In this document: piece after piece, positions 36,331 through 44,681 of the stretch | Numbering within the stretch: position 1 is the first letter of the stretch | How the letters are laid out: every line of letters begins with the position of its first letter | DNA from: Sphingomonas sp. QA11 | GTDB taxonomy: Bacteria; Pseudomonadota; Alphaproteobacteria; Sphingomonadales; Sphingomonadaceae | Length of the DNA stretch: 64,000 bases | Reading direction: 5' to 3' | NCBI RefSeq assembly: GCF_028473665.1 | Contig: NZ_CP098774.1 | Location: forward strand, 5,513,501-5,577,500 | Notes under the pieces: generated by a model | What the model was told of the DNA's origin: nothing | Databases searched by the model: none | What the model saw: the letters and a program-made list of their open reading frames with translations, nothing else | Made by a program: the position numbers and the translations under genes

Positions 36331-36607
36331 CCTGCCCTTGAATAGCCGCCTGGCCGGTGAAGGCGCAAATATTCCTGCCTGCGCGGGCTTCGGACCTAGC
36401 TTCGTATTTTCGGGCCTCTCCCGGGCATTCCGCATCTGTGGGGAGAGATGAGGCGGCGCAGTGGCAGGACACAATTTGCCCGCCGTTGCTGTGGATGTCG
36501 CCGTCCAGCGCGCAGCTATCGCTATCGCAGTCCTTGGGATGATCGAACCTGACGCCTCGCCCGCCACGGAGTCGCCCCTAGTGCTGGCATGGTGGATGTG
36601 CCACCCT
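36331..36607. other. Intergenic region between two leftward genes
   Basis: About 277 nt between DUF4403 and LysR, both read leftward. It should hold the DUF4403 promoter. Parts of it can be read as short open frames on either strand, but none has a start, ribosome site and codon bias that I would accept as a gene. Confidence 0.35.
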
Positions 36608-37540
36608 CTAAGGCTCGCCTGCCGCTGAAAATCGTTGCGCCAAGCGATGCTCGCGGAATGCGACGGTCATATGGTCGACAAAGGCGCGGGTCTTGGCGGG
36701 CAGTAGTTTTCGGCCGGCGAAATAAAGCGAGATCGCGCCGAGATCCGCGTGCCAGTCTGGCACCAGGCGTTGCAACGCGCCGCTTTCCAGATGCCGCTCG
36801 ACATAGGGCATGGCGATCATCGCCACGCCCAGCCCCATCAGGGCCGCACGGCATATTGCCTCGGGATCGTTGGCGACCATGCGGGCCTTGTGTTCCAGCG
36901 TCGCCTCCTCGCCGTCGCGGTTGCGCATCTTCCAGACGCGCACGCGGCCAGTCAGGGCTGAGCGCATGGATATCCCATCGAACTGCGCCAGTTCATGCGG
37001 TTGCCGTGGCGGCTTGCGGCCTTGCATATAGTCCGGCGAAGCCACGGCGATGACATGCAGCGGTGCCAGCCGGTGCGCCACCACGCCGGGCGCCAGTTCC
37101 ATGCCACCACCGATCGCCGCGTCGAACCCTTCGCCGATCAGATCGACCTGCCGATTCTCGAAGCTCCAGTCCATCTGAACGTCGGGATAGCGCTCCATGA
37201 AGGCCGGCAGAAACGGCAGCACGTAGTCCAGCCCGAACGTCAGGGCCACGCTCACCTTCAGCACGCCTGCGGGCTTGCCGGACTGTGTCGTCAAGTCGGC
37301 GATGGCCGCCTGGATCGACTCGACGCCGTCAGTCACCGACGCGAGAAAACGATCGCCGTCCTCAGTGAGACTCAGGTTGCGGCTGCTGCGCTGGAACAGG
37401 CGGACACCCAGGTTACGCTCCAGCATGGCCACATTGCGGCTGATGGCCGCCGGTGTCACGCCCAGCCGTCGCGCCGCGGCGGAGAAGCTGCCGCATTCGG
37501 CGCTGCGGATGAAGGATTCCAGATTGGCCAATGTCTCCAT
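36608..37540 (-). CDS. LysR-family transcriptional regulator
   Basis: A 310-residue protein with the LysR winged HTH at residues 2-60 (FIRSAECGSFSAAARRLGVT, PAAISRNVAMLERNLGVRLF) and a substrate-binding domain to the C terminus. It is divergent from the NTF2-like / isochorismatase / binding-protein unit with a 111-nt spacer, the usual LysR arrangement, so it likely controls that unit. Effector unknown. Confidence 0.93.
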   Translation of the reverse strand: METLANLESFIRSAECGSFSAAARRLGVTPAAISRNVAMLERNLGVRLFQRSSRNLSLTEDGDRFLASVTDGVESIQAAIADLTTQSGKPAGVLKVSVALTFGLDYVLPFLPAFMERYPDVQMDWSFENRQVDLIGEGFDAAIGGGMELAPGVVAHRLAPLHVIAVASPDYMQGRKPPRQPHELAQFDGISMRSALTGRVRVWKMRNRDGEEATLEHKARMVANDPEAICRAALMGLGVAMIAMPYVERHLESGALQRLVPDWHADLGAISLYFAGRKLLPAKTRAFVDHMTVAFREHRLAQRFSAAGEP

Positions 37541-37588
37541 GAGATGATTTTAAACAGATCGTTGAGGTTGGTTCCAGTCATCAGCGAC

Positions 37589-37604
37589 TAATCTTATCAA
37601 ATTA
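37589..37604. promoter_or_regulatory. Possible LysR operator, TAAT-N8-ATTA
   Basis: The AT-rich palindrome TAATCTTATCAAATTA lies in the divergent spacer between the LysR gene and the gene at 37652. It contains a T-N11-A core, the loose LysR-box form. It is the only such palindrome I see in the spacer. No footprint evidence; the motif is short. Confidence 0.35.
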
Positions 37605-37651
37605 CCTCGCTATGCTGACTGCCTCGATCCAACCCGAATGAGGCCGCGGCA

Positions 37652-38035
37652 ATGCCCATCCAGCCGGAAAATTCCATCGACTATGACCGGCTGATGCAGG
37701 CGAATCTCGCCCGTGTGTTCAGCGAGCGGGACACCGGGCGGCGTATCGCCGCGATCCATGAACTCTATGCGGAAGACGCCGTCCTCTATGAGCCGGAGGC
37801 ATCGGCCACAGGGCATATCGCGATCGATGCTGCGGTGTCGGCGCTGCTTGCGAGTCTGCCGCCCGACTTTGCCTTCACGGCGATTGGGCCTGCGATCGGC
37901 CATCATGGCATCGGCCGGCTCCGCTGGCAGGCAGGCCCGGCGAACGGCCCGGTCGCCGTCGCCGGCATGGATATCGCCCAGGTTCAGGGCGGCCGCATTC
38001 ACTCCCTCTACGTTTTTCTCGAACCTGCCGCCTGA
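37652..38035 (+). CDS. NTF2/SnoaL-like fold protein
   Basis: A 127-residue protein with the SnoaL/NTF2 pattern: an N-terminal helix, then RIAAIHELYAEDAVLYEPEA, and a C-terminal strand GGRIHSLYVFLE. Such small alpha+beta barrels act as isomerases, hydrolases or binding proteins. It heads the unit divergent from LysR and is followed by an isochorismatase-family hydrolase. Substrate unknown. Confidence 0.75.
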   Translation: MPIQPENSIDYDRLMQANLARVFSERDTGRRIAAIHELYAEDAVLYEPEASATGHIAIDAAVSALLASLPPDFAFTAIGPAIGHHGIGRLRWQAGPANGPVAVAGMDIAQVQGGRIHSLYVFLEPAA

Positions 38036-38064
38036 ACCACATCCAACACCCCAAAGGAGCCCCT

Positions 38065-38712
38065 ATGCCCAAAAACGGTCTTGATGCCCTGCTGCGCCCC
38101 GAAGACAGCATTCTCGTGCTAATCGATCACCAGCCATATCAGTTCGCAAATCTGAACAGCCACGAACCGACGATGATTACCAACAACGTCGTCGGCCTTG
38201 CCAAGACGGCGAAGGTCTTCAATGTGCCGACGATCCTGACCACGGTGCTGGCGGAACGTGGCGGCCACCTGATCAAGGGCCTGCAGGACGTCTTTCCGGA
38301 CCAGAAGCCGGTCGACCGCAGCTTCATCAACACCTGGCAGGACACGAACGTCACCGATGTTGTCAGGAAGAGCGGACGCAAGCAGCTCATCCTGGCGGCT
38401 CTCTGGACCGAGATTTGCCTCGCCATGCCGGCGATCCAGGCGCTTGGCGAAGGCTACCAGGTCTTCGTCGTCACCGACGCCTCGGGCGGGGTTTCGGTGG
38501 AAGCACACGACATGGCGGTGCGCCGCATGGTTCAGGCCGGTGCCGTCCCGATCACCTGGCTTGCTGTGCTGGGCGAGTGGCAGCGCGACTGGGCGCGCGA
38601 AGAGACCGCCGCTGGCGTCGCCGGGGTCGTTCTCGAACATGGTGGCGCCAGCGCCGTTGCCTTCGCCTGGGAAATGCAGCTCCTCGCCGCGGGCGCCAAG
38701 GCAGGCGGCTGA
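38065..38712 (+). CDS. Isochorismatase-family (YcaC-like) hydrolase
   Basis: A 215-residue cytoplasmic protein. The fold signature includes ILVLIDHQPYQFANLN (catalytic Asp region) and ILAALWTEICLAMPAIQAL with the nucleophile-position Cys near residue 117, then GYQVFVVTDASGGVSVEAHD. The TWLAVLGEWQRDWAR end is typical of the YcaC subgroup. These enzymes hydrolyse amide or ester bonds in small molecules. It is preceded by a good AAAGGAG ribosome site, and the next gene starts 3 nt after its stop. Confidence 0.88.
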   Translation: MPKNGLDALLRPEDSILVLIDHQPYQFANLNSHEPTMITNNVVGLAKTAKVFNVPTILTTVLAERGGHLIKGLQDVFPDQKPVDRSFINTWQDTNVTDVVRKSGRKQLILAALWTEICLAMPAIQALGEGYQVFVVTDASGGVSVEAHDMAVRRMVQAGAVPITWLAVLGEWQRDWAREETAAGVAGVVLEHGGASAVAFAWEMQLLAAGAKAGG

Positions 38713-38714
38713 CC

Positions 38715-39908
38715 ATGCCGTCCGCGACCGCGCCCGTCCGCATCGGCTATTGCCTCTCGCTGACCGGGCCGCTCGCGGGCAACAGCCGCTCGGCCCGCCT
38801 GGCCCATGACATCTGGCGGGAGGACGTCAACAGGCGGGGTGGCCTGCTCGGCCGCCCCGTCGAGTTCGCTTGCTATGACGATCAGGGTGAAGCGTCGCGC
38901 GTGCCCGGCCTCTACAAGCGGCTGATCGACGAGGACAAGGTCGATCTGGTTATCGGCGGCTACGGCACCAACACCATCCTGGCGGCCATGTCCGTCATCA
39001 TCGAGCGGCAGCGTTTCTTCGTCGGGCTGATGGGACTCGGCGTCAACAACGCGCTCGCTTATCCTAACTACTTCGCGATGATTTCGACCGGGCCAGACCC
39101 CAACGCCGCACTCACCGAAGGTTTCTTCGCGTTGGCCGCCGAGCAGGCACCGCGGCCGACGACCGTGGCGCTGCTGTCGGCTGATGCCGAGTTCTCGAAG
39201 AACCCGATCCTCGGTGCGAAGGCCAATGCCGAAAAATACGGGTTCAAAATCTTCCATGAAGCAACGTATCCGCTGGCGACGGAGAATTTCGAGCCAATCA
39301 TTGATGCCGTCGCGGCAAGCAATTGCGATTTGCTGTTCCTCTGCTCCTATCTCAACGATTCGATCGGCCTCGTGCGCGCCATCCACGCGCATCCATTCCG
39401 CCCGAAGATGGTCGGGGCTAGTATGATCGGGCCGCAGAACACAGCGGTCAAGGTAGCGCTCGGTCCTTTGCTGAATGGTTTCGTGAACTACGAATACTGG
39501 GTCCCGGTCCCGACAATGATGTTTTCCGGAATTCAAGAATTTCTGGATGCCTATCAGGCCCGCGCCGTCAACACCGGCGCCGACCTTCTCGGGCACTACA
39601 TGGCCCCGCTGGCCTATGCGCAGATGCAGGTCGTCACGCAGGCCGTCGAAGCAACTGGCGGTTTCGATGACGCCGATCTCGCTGCCTATACACGGGACAC
39701 GGTCTTTGAAACCGTGATGGGAGCCGTTCGCTTTGGGATGAACGGCGAATGGCAGGAGCCTCGGGTACTGCAGGTCCAATTCCAGGGCATCACCGGCAAT
39801 GAGATCGAGCAGTTCCGCAGCGGATCACGGCAAATCGTCGTTTCACCTCCGGGCTTGGCCTCCGGCGCGCTGCGCTTTCCGTATGCAGATGCGCTTTCGG
39901 CCCAGTGA
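38715..39908 (+). CDS. Leucine-binding-type (Peripla_BP_6) protein without a signal peptide
   Basis: A 397-residue protein. From the first residues it reads like the mature form of a branched-chain amino acid/amide binding protein (APVRIGYCLSLTGPLAGNSR, then GLLGRPVEFACYDDQGEASR). No signal peptide can be found, and upstream in-frame sequence belongs to the hydrolase gene in another frame. No ABC permease or ATPase is nearby. It may therefore be a cytoplasmic ligand sensor, as AmiC is for amides, rather than a transport component. Three nt after the hydrolase. Confidence 0.85.
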   Translation: MPSATAPVRIGYCLSLTGPLAGNSRSARLAHDIWREDVNRRGGLLGRPVEFACYDDQGEASRVPGLYKRLIDEDKVDLVIGGYGTNTILAAMSVIIERQRFFVGLMGLGVNNALAYPNYFAMISTGPDPNAALTEGFFALAAEQAPRPTTVALLSADAEFSKNPILGAKANAEKYGFKIFHEATYPLATENFEPIIDAVAASNCDLLFLCSYLNDSIGLVRAIHAHPFRPKMVGASMIGPQNTAVKVALGPLLNGFVNYEYWVPVPTMMFSGIQEFLDAYQARAVNTGADLLGHYMAPLAYAQMQVVTQAVEATGGFDDADLAAYTRDTVFETVMGAVRFGMNGEWQEPRVLQVQFQGITGNEIEQFRSGSRQIVVSPPGLASGALRFPYADALSAQ

Positions 39909-39982
39909 AGCGCGCACTTCGATCGCACTCTAAATGGCGCATCCGCAGGATTCGAACATGTTGCCGACCAGGTCGGAAATGA

Positions 39983-41401
39983 TCAGGCCGCGAGCAGCGC
40001 GACGGCGAGCTGACCCAACCGGCGCACGCCATCTTCGATACGCTCGTTCCAGCCATGACCCGCGCTCAAGCGCAGGCAATTCCTGAAGCGCCGGCTGGCG
40101 GAAAACACATCGCCGGGCGCGAAACAGATGCCCTGGTCCAGCGCCTTGTCGAAGAGCGCGCGAGAATCGAAGCGCTTCGGCAATTCGAGCCACAGCACGA
40201 AACCGCCAGCCGGCCGGCTCATCTTCGTCTCGGCCGGGAAGCTTGCCTCGACCGCATCTGCCATGCGCGCGAGAGTCCCTTGCAAGAGCTGGCGGACGCG
40301 GCGCAGATGGGCGTCGTAGCCACCCCTCGCCAGAAACTCGGCGATCGCGACCTGCGGCAGGACAGCGCCGCACAGGCTGAAGGCGAGCTTACGTTCGATC
40401 ACCTGACGGGTGCGACGGTCTGCCGCGATCCAGCCGACGCGGTAGCCGGGGGCCAGGCTCTTCGAGAACGAACTGCAATAGATCGTGTTGGCGCCGCCAT
40501 CGAGCGCGATGAACGGCTTCGGCCGCTCCCGCCCGAAATAGAGATCGCCGTAGACATCGTCCTCGATAAACGGGATGGCGTAGCGCCCGAGCACTTCGAG
40601 GAGTGCCCGCTTGTCGGTCTCCGCCATCATCGAGCCGAGAGGGTTGTTGAAGCTCGACGCGATCGCGAACGCCGCCACCCGTTCCGTTTCCAGCAGCCGG
40701 GCGACTGCGGCAACATCGATGCCGCGAATAGGGTCGGTCGGCAGTTCGACGGCCTTCAGACCCAGCATCTCCAGCGTGTGCAGCAATCCCATATAGGTAG
40801 GCGATTCAACCGCGATCGTGTCACCGGGCTTCGCGACGGAGGTGAGGGCCAACGTCAATGCTTCCGTGCAGCCGCTCGTGATCACCACCTCGTCCGGTGA
40901 CAGCATATGGCCGACGCGCATCGCGCGTTTGGCGATCTCGCCGCGCAACGCCGGATCGCCCAGGGGGGTGCCATAGACATTGTATCGCGCGCCGTGCTGG
41001 CGGGCGGCGCGGGCGAGCGACAGGTCGAGCCGTTTCGATTCCAGCAGCGCGCCATCGGGCACGGCGCACCCGAACGGGAGAAAGGCCGGGTTCGACGAAT
41101 GTTCGAGCAACGCCGCGACGGCACCGCTGATCGAGACGGCCGATGCCCTTGCGCGGGGGCGCGAAGCGGAGGGCAACGCCAGCACCTTGCGCGGCTTTGG
41201 CGCAACGTAGAAACCCGATCGCGGCCGCGCGACGATGACCTCCCGATCTTCGAGCATTCGGCAAGTCTGCAAGGCGGTCGAGATGCTGACGCCATGCTGG
41301 TCGCTGAGCGTCCGCACCGAAGGCAGCCGAGCCCCCGGCGCGAGAGCGCCGTTGTCGATCATGGTGATGATAAGCGCGGCAAGTTGCTCGTATCGATACA
41401 T
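39983..41401 (-). CDS. MocR-type regulator (GntR HTH fused to aminotransferase fold)
   Basis: A 472-residue protein starting MYRYEQLAALIITMID; a TTG seven codons upstream is possible. The winged HTH is at residues 1-70 (GARLPSVRTLSDQHGVSIST). A fold-type I aminotransferase domain follows, with the PLP-lysine region YCSSFSKSLAPGYRVGWIAA. This is the MocR/PdxR/GabR architecture, in which PLP and a substrate amine control DNA binding. Divergent from an aminotransferase gene whose control region carries direct repeats. Confidence 0.93.
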   Translation of the reverse strand: MYRYEQLAALIITMIDNGALAPGARLPSVRTLSDQHGVSISTALQTCRMLEDREVIVARPRSGFYVAPKPRKVLALPSASRPRARASAVSISGAVAALLEHSSNPAFLPFGCAVPDGALLESKRLDLSLARAARQHGARYNVYGTPLGDPALRGEIAKRAMRVGHMLSPDEVVITSGCTEALTLALTSVAKPGDTIAVESPTYMGLLHTLEMLGLKAVELPTDPIRGIDVAAVARLLETERVAAFAIASSFNNPLGSMMAETDKRALLEVLGRYAIPFIEDDVYGDLYFGRERPKPFIALDGGANTIYCSSFSKSLAPGYRVGWIAADRRTRQVIERKLAFSLCGAVLPQVAIAEFLARGGYDAHLRRVRQLLQGTLARMADAVEASFPAETKMSRPAGGFVLWLELPKRFDSRALFDKALDQGICFAPGDVFSASRRFRNCLRLSAGHGWNERIEDGVRRLGQLAVALLAA

Positions 41402-41437
41402 GGTGGCGGCCGTAGGAGACAAAACGAAGTCTCCGTA

Positions 41438-41507
41438 CCATAACGTCGCGCTCCCGGTTCGCCAATAATCTGTTATGGTCGAATAGACATATACTGTGTC
41501 TGTTATG
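41438..41507. promoter_or_regulatory. Divergent control region with direct repeats for the MocR regulator
   Basis: Two exact copies of TCTGTTATG start at 41469 and 41499, 30 nt apart (about three helical turns). An inverted partial copy, CCATAAC, lies at 41438-41444. Between the direct copies is a -10-like TATACT (41490-41495) inside AGACA-N7-TGTCT (41485-41501). MocR proteins such as GabR and PdxR are known to bind spaced direct repeats, so this is a good operator candidate for the aminotransferase promoter. Confidence 0.55.
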
Positions 41508-41535
41508 CTCGGTTCGCGAGCCGTATGATGTGCCC

Positions 41536-42735
41536 ATGACCGCGCTCCTTCATCCTTCCGACGGAACGCAAACGCCCGACCTTGAGGAGGCAGGCTCCGC
41601 GAAATGGCGTGGGCGCTTTCCCTACAACGAGATCATCACGCTCCTGAACGTGAACCGCCCGCACAATCTGGCGGAGAGCACGTCGCGGGATTTGACGGTC
41701 GGTGAAGTCCTCGATCTCGCCGGTCTCGATCGCATCCGCGACCTCAATCTCGGTTATGGAAAATCCGCAGGCGCACTCGATTTGCGCGAAGCGATAACCG
41801 ACGCTTGCGCGGTTCCCGCCGACCACATCGTCACGACACAAGGCACAGCGCTCGGCATCTTTCTTCTCGCGCTCGAACTCTGTCGGGCGGGCGATGAGGC
41901 CGTGCTGGTGTCGCCATGCTTCCCGCTGAGCCGTGACAGCCTGGTCGGCGCGGGCGCTCGCGTCCGCGAAGTCGCCTTGTCATTCGACAGCGGCTACCAG
42001 CTAGACCCGGATCGGATCGAAGCCAGCCTGTCGACGAGGACGCGGCTCGTCAGCCTCGCGTCGCCGCAGAATCCGAGCGGCATCCAGACATCCCGCGCCG
42101 TCATCGAAAATCTGCTGGCGATGATGGAGCGGCGATCTCCGCAAGCGCTGCTGTTCATCGATGAGACCTATCGGGAAGCGACCTATGGCGACGCTCCTCC
42201 GGTCGACAGCTTCGCCGGGTTCGATCCGCGCATCGTCACGGGCGCTTCTGTTTCCAAGGCACTCGGCGCGCCCGGCCTGCGAACGGGCTGGCTGACGGTC
42301 GCGGATGCCGACCTGCGCGCGCGGCTGACCGTCGCCAAGATGAACACCGTGATTTCCGGTTCGGTGCTCGACGAGACGCTGGCCGCCGCGCTGCTGCGCA
42401 ACAAGGAAAGGGTTCTCGCGCCGAGACGCCGGTTGCTGGCCGGCGCGATCGAGGAATTGGCGAGGTGGCGCGAGGCGGAGCGCGCGCGTATCGACTGGGT
42501 GCGGCCCGACGCCGGCGCATTGTGCTGCCTGCGCCTCCGTCCGGGTGTGTTCGACGGAGCCGCCGTCTCACGCTTCTGGCGGCTTCTGCCTCACCATGAC
42601 CTGCAACTGGCCTCCGGACGCTGGTTCGGCGAGAGCGAGCGCGTGTTCCGCCTTGGATTCGGCTATCTGCCGCCGGAACGCCTCGGACCGGCATTGTCGG
42701 CGCTTTCCGCCGCACTGGGTGCGGCCATCGCCTGA
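41536..42735 (+). CDS. PLP-dependent aminotransferase, class I/II
   Basis: About 399 residues from the ATG at 41536 (a GTG two codons upstream is also possible). Fold-type I features: the NLGYGKSAGALDLREAI substrate region, SLASPQNPSGIQTSRAVIEN, LLFIDETYREATYG (aspartate contacting the PLP nitrogen) and TGASVSKALGAPGLRTGWL with the Schiff-base Lys. Adjacent to MocR, a solute-binding-type protein and RidA, it probably handles one amino acid or amine; RidA would remove the reactive enamine/imine products. Confidence 0.9.
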   Translation: MTALLHPSDGTQTPDLEEAGSAKWRGRFPYNEIITLLNVNRPHNLAESTSRDLTVGEVLDLAGLDRIRDLNLGYGKSAGALDLREAITDACAVPADHIVTTQGTALGIFLLALELCRAGDEAVLVSPCFPLSRDSLVGAGARVREVALSFDSGYQLDPDRIEASLSTRTRLVSLASPQNPSGIQTSRAVIENLLAMMERRSPQALLFIDETYREATYGDAPPVDSFAGFDPRIVTGASVSKALGAPGLRTGWLTVADADLRARLTVAKMNTVISGSVLDETLAAALLRNKERVLAPRRRLLAGAIEELARWREAERARIDWVRPDAGALCCLRLRPGVFDGAAVSRFWRLLPHHDLQLASGRWFGESERVFRLGFGYLPPERLGPALSALSAALGAAIA

Positions 42736-42762
42736 TCGCACCGAAATTTTCAACACCTAACG

Positions 42763-43497
42763 ATGAGCAGGATCATGAAAATCAAAGTCGCCTATATCGA
42801 GGAACCGCCATTCTACTGGACCGGAGACGATCAGCGTCCCACCGGCGCGGACATCGAAGTCGCGGAAGTGGTCCTGCGCGCGATTGGCGTGACCGACATC
42901 GAATATCACCTCACATCGTTCGGAGAATTCCTGCCGGGTGTGCAGGAAGGGCGTTGGGACATGAATGTCCCGATCTTCGTCACGGCTGAGCGCGCGCAGC
43001 AGGTTGCGTTCAGCGTGCCAATCTGGACGATCGGCGATGGCTTCGTCGTCCGGTCGGGCAATCCGAAGCAGCTGACGAGCTATGAAGCGGTTGCCGCGCG
43101 CAGCGACGCCCGGATCGGTCTCATCCCCGAGCAAATCCAATTTGCCGCCGCGAAGGCGGCGGGCGTGCGCGACAGCCAGATCGTGGTGCTGAAGGAGCAG
43201 CCCGAGGGCATCGCTGCGTTTATGGCGGGGACAATCGACGCTTTCCCCGGCACCGCGCTTGGCTGCCGTTCCATCGCCGGTGCCAATCCCGCACTGGAAG
43301 CCGTGGATGTGGAAATGGGTCCGTCAAGCGACGCGCCGGTCGGCGGCTTTTCGTTCGCCAAGGGCAATCACGCTCTGCTGGATGCGGTGAACAAGCAGCT
43401 TCGCCAGTATCTCGGCACGGCGGACCATCGGGCGCGGGTCGCGAAATATGGTTTTACCCCATCGGAGATCGACGGCGTGATCGGACGTGGGCAATGA
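42763..43497 (+). CDS. Family-3 solute-binding protein without a signal peptide
   Basis: A 244-residue protein of the SBP_bac_3 fold: KIKVAYIEEPPFYWTGDDQR, then GADIEVAEVVLRAIGVTDIE and GRWDMNVPIFVTAERAQQVA. The N terminus is MSRIMKIKV and enters the first strand at once, so there is no export signal; an internal start at Met5 makes no difference. No permease genes accompany it. It may act as a cytoplasmic amino-acid-binding enzyme (cyclohexadienyl dehydratase-like members of this fold exist) or sensor. ATGA overlap with ridA. Confidence 0.82.
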   Translation: MSRIMKIKVAYIEEPPFYWTGDDQRPTGADIEVAEVVLRAIGVTDIEYHLTSFGEFLPGVQEGRWDMNVPIFVTAERAQQVAFSVPIWTIGDGFVVRSGNPKQLTSYEAVAARSDARIGLIPEQIQFAAAKAAGVRDSQIVVLKEQPEGIAAFMAGTIDAFPGTALGCRSIAGANPALEAVDVEMGPSSDAPVGGFSFAKGNHALLDAVNKQLRQYLGTADHRARVAKYGFTPSEIDGVIGRGQ

Positions 43498-43880
43498 CAA
43501 TCACGCTGCACAATCCGGCGACCATCGCGCCGCCATTCTCCTGCTACAGCCATGGTGCGTCGGCGTCGGAGAACGCCCGCTGGCTCTACGTTTCCGGCCA
43601 GGTTGGCGTGACACCGGATGGCACCGTGCCGATCGATCCGAGGCGGCAGATCGAGCTGGCCTGGGATAACCTCGAAGCGGTGCTGGCCGACGCCGGCATG
43701 GGTATGACCGATCTGGTGAAATTGGACGGCTTTATCACGCGCCCCGATCTTGTCCCGCTCTACCGGCAAGAACGCGAACGTCGATTTGCCGGGCACGCGG
43801 CCGCGACGACGATGGTCATCGTCGCGGGCCTCGCCGAGCCAAATCTGCTCGTGGAAATTCAGGCGGTTGCTGCGCGCTAG
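43494..43880 (+). CDS. RidA family enamine/imine deaminase
   Basis: A 128-residue protein of the YjgF/YER057c/UK114 family: WLYVSGQVGVTPDGTVPIDP, RQIELAWDNLEAVLADAGMG and LVKLDGFITRPDLVPLYRQE, with ATTMVIVAGLAEPNLLVEIQ at the end. The catalytic Arg of true RidA (before the IE/VEI end motif) is not obvious in this copy, so it may belong to a Rid subgroup other than RidA itself. Translationally coupled to the solute-binding-type gene upstream and probably deals with PLP-enzyme products. Confidence 0.85.
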   Translation: MTITLHNPATIAPPFSCYSHGASASENARWLYVSGQVGVTPDGTVPIDPRRQIELAWDNLEAVLADAGMGMTDLVKLDGFITRPDLVPLYRQERERRFAGHAAATTMVIVAGLAEPNLLVEIQAVAAR

Positions 43881-43920
43881 GCTTTCCCACGCCCGCTAAT
43901 GCGTTCGCGATGGTATGGCC

Positions 43921-43953
43921 GATAACGCCTGCGACCGCAGGGTAGGCGTTATC
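43921..43953. terminator. 10-bp inverted repeat after ridA
   Basis: GATAACGCCT (43921-43930) and AGGCGTTATC (43944-43953) form a perfect 10-bp stem with a 13-nt loop, 40 nt after the ridA stop. There is no long T tract after it, so it could be a weak terminator, a bidirectional mRNA end, or an operator-like palindrome. Confidence 0.5.
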
Positions 43954-44245
43954 ACTTGTCTGGGGCAGCCATTTCCCCGCCGCTCTTGGTTGCGGCATAG
44001 GCCCAGGATAGCGGGCCGCCGTTCCAGCCGGTGAGGATGATCGCCGTCGCGATGACCTTGAAAAAGTCATTGTTGAGGAGGGTGTCTGCCGAGAGAAAGC
44101 CGTCACAGGGGGGTATTGGCTTCGGGAGCAACGGGTGCGCTACGTCGAGGTCGAACCAACAGCCGAGTGCATCGAACACACTGGCCGGCGTGTACCACTC
44201 ATCAGATGCGCCGACAGACGCTTCCCACCCGCTCACAGCGCGCAC
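43952..44245 (-). pseudogene. Remnant of a phage-type DNA N6-adenine methyltransferase (Dam)
   Basis: A 97-residue leftward frame with a GTG start. The first part, GASDEWYTPASVFDALGCWF then DLDVAHP, is the start of phage Dam-type methyltransferases (DEWYTPxxVFxALGxxFDLDV). The downstream catalytic NPPY block is missing and the frame runs into unrelated sequence ending SGGEMAAPDK. Its place next to a tRNA fragment fits the debris of an earlier prophage. Confidence 0.5.
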
Positions 44246-44448
44246 CCCCAGAGGCTATTGGCGGGGGATGGGGAGAGGCAGACTTCACAACCGCAGGGTC
44301 GGACTACTGTCCTCGCGCCGCAGAGGTTGTGGAAGACGGGGAGCTCTTCCGATTCGCGGCTGTACGGGAGTTGTACGCGCGCGCCGGTTTTGTTCGCGCA
44401 AGTTTCTGCAATGTTCCGCAAGGAACTACATGGGAGGCGGCGGGAACA

Positions 44449-44493
44449 TGGCGCACCCGACAGGATTCGAACCTGTGGCCTCTGCCTTCGGAG
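44449..44493 (-). other. tRNA-Arg(CCG) 3'-half fragment, probable att site
   Basis: Read on the minus strand this is the 3' half of a tRNA: anticodon loop CTCCGAA, stem GGCAG, a T arm with GGTTCGAATCC, acceptor strand and CCA at 44451-44449. The 5' half (an acceptor strand GCACCCG and D arm) is absent to the right. The match starting in the anticodon loop is the usual crossover region for tyrosine recombinases. Only one copy lies in the window. Confidence 0.8.
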
Positions 44494-44534
44494 GGATTAT
44501 CGCTTGCTCCGCCGATTAGCGCAAGGAGCCGCCG

Positions 44535-44681
44535 ATGACCACCTATCTCCCTATAAACACTGAACAATTTGATTTCATAGCCCGCCAGCGGTATCCTTTC
44601 TCCCGCAGCGATTTCCGTCCCGCTGCTTACGTGGTGCTTACGCGAGAAAGCGGCGTCACGCTGGAGATGTCCAATGACTAA
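44535..44681 (+). CDS. Possible 48-residue protein upstream of the integrase
   Basis: Begins ATG with an AAGGAG ribosome site 6 nt upstream, encodes MTTYLPINTEQFDFIARQRY and ends VTLEMSND; it overlaps the integrase start by 8 nt, which suggests translational coupling. Codon use is plausible. It has no recognised domain; it could be a small regulator or leader peptide of the integrase. Confidence 0.45.
   Translation: MTTYLPINTEQFDFIARQRYPFSRSDFRPAAYVVLTRESGVTLEMSND

Noticed and set aside
44449..44530. Complete tRNA gene
   Set aside because: Only the 3' half from the anticodon loop is present; the 5' acceptor strand and D arm are missing on the right.
44116..44563. Forward open frames giving an RQDSNLWPL- or HPTGFEPV-type peptide
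   Set aside because: These peptides are translation of the antisense of a tRNA T arm, a well-known annotation artefact; the segment is the tRNA-Arg fragment.
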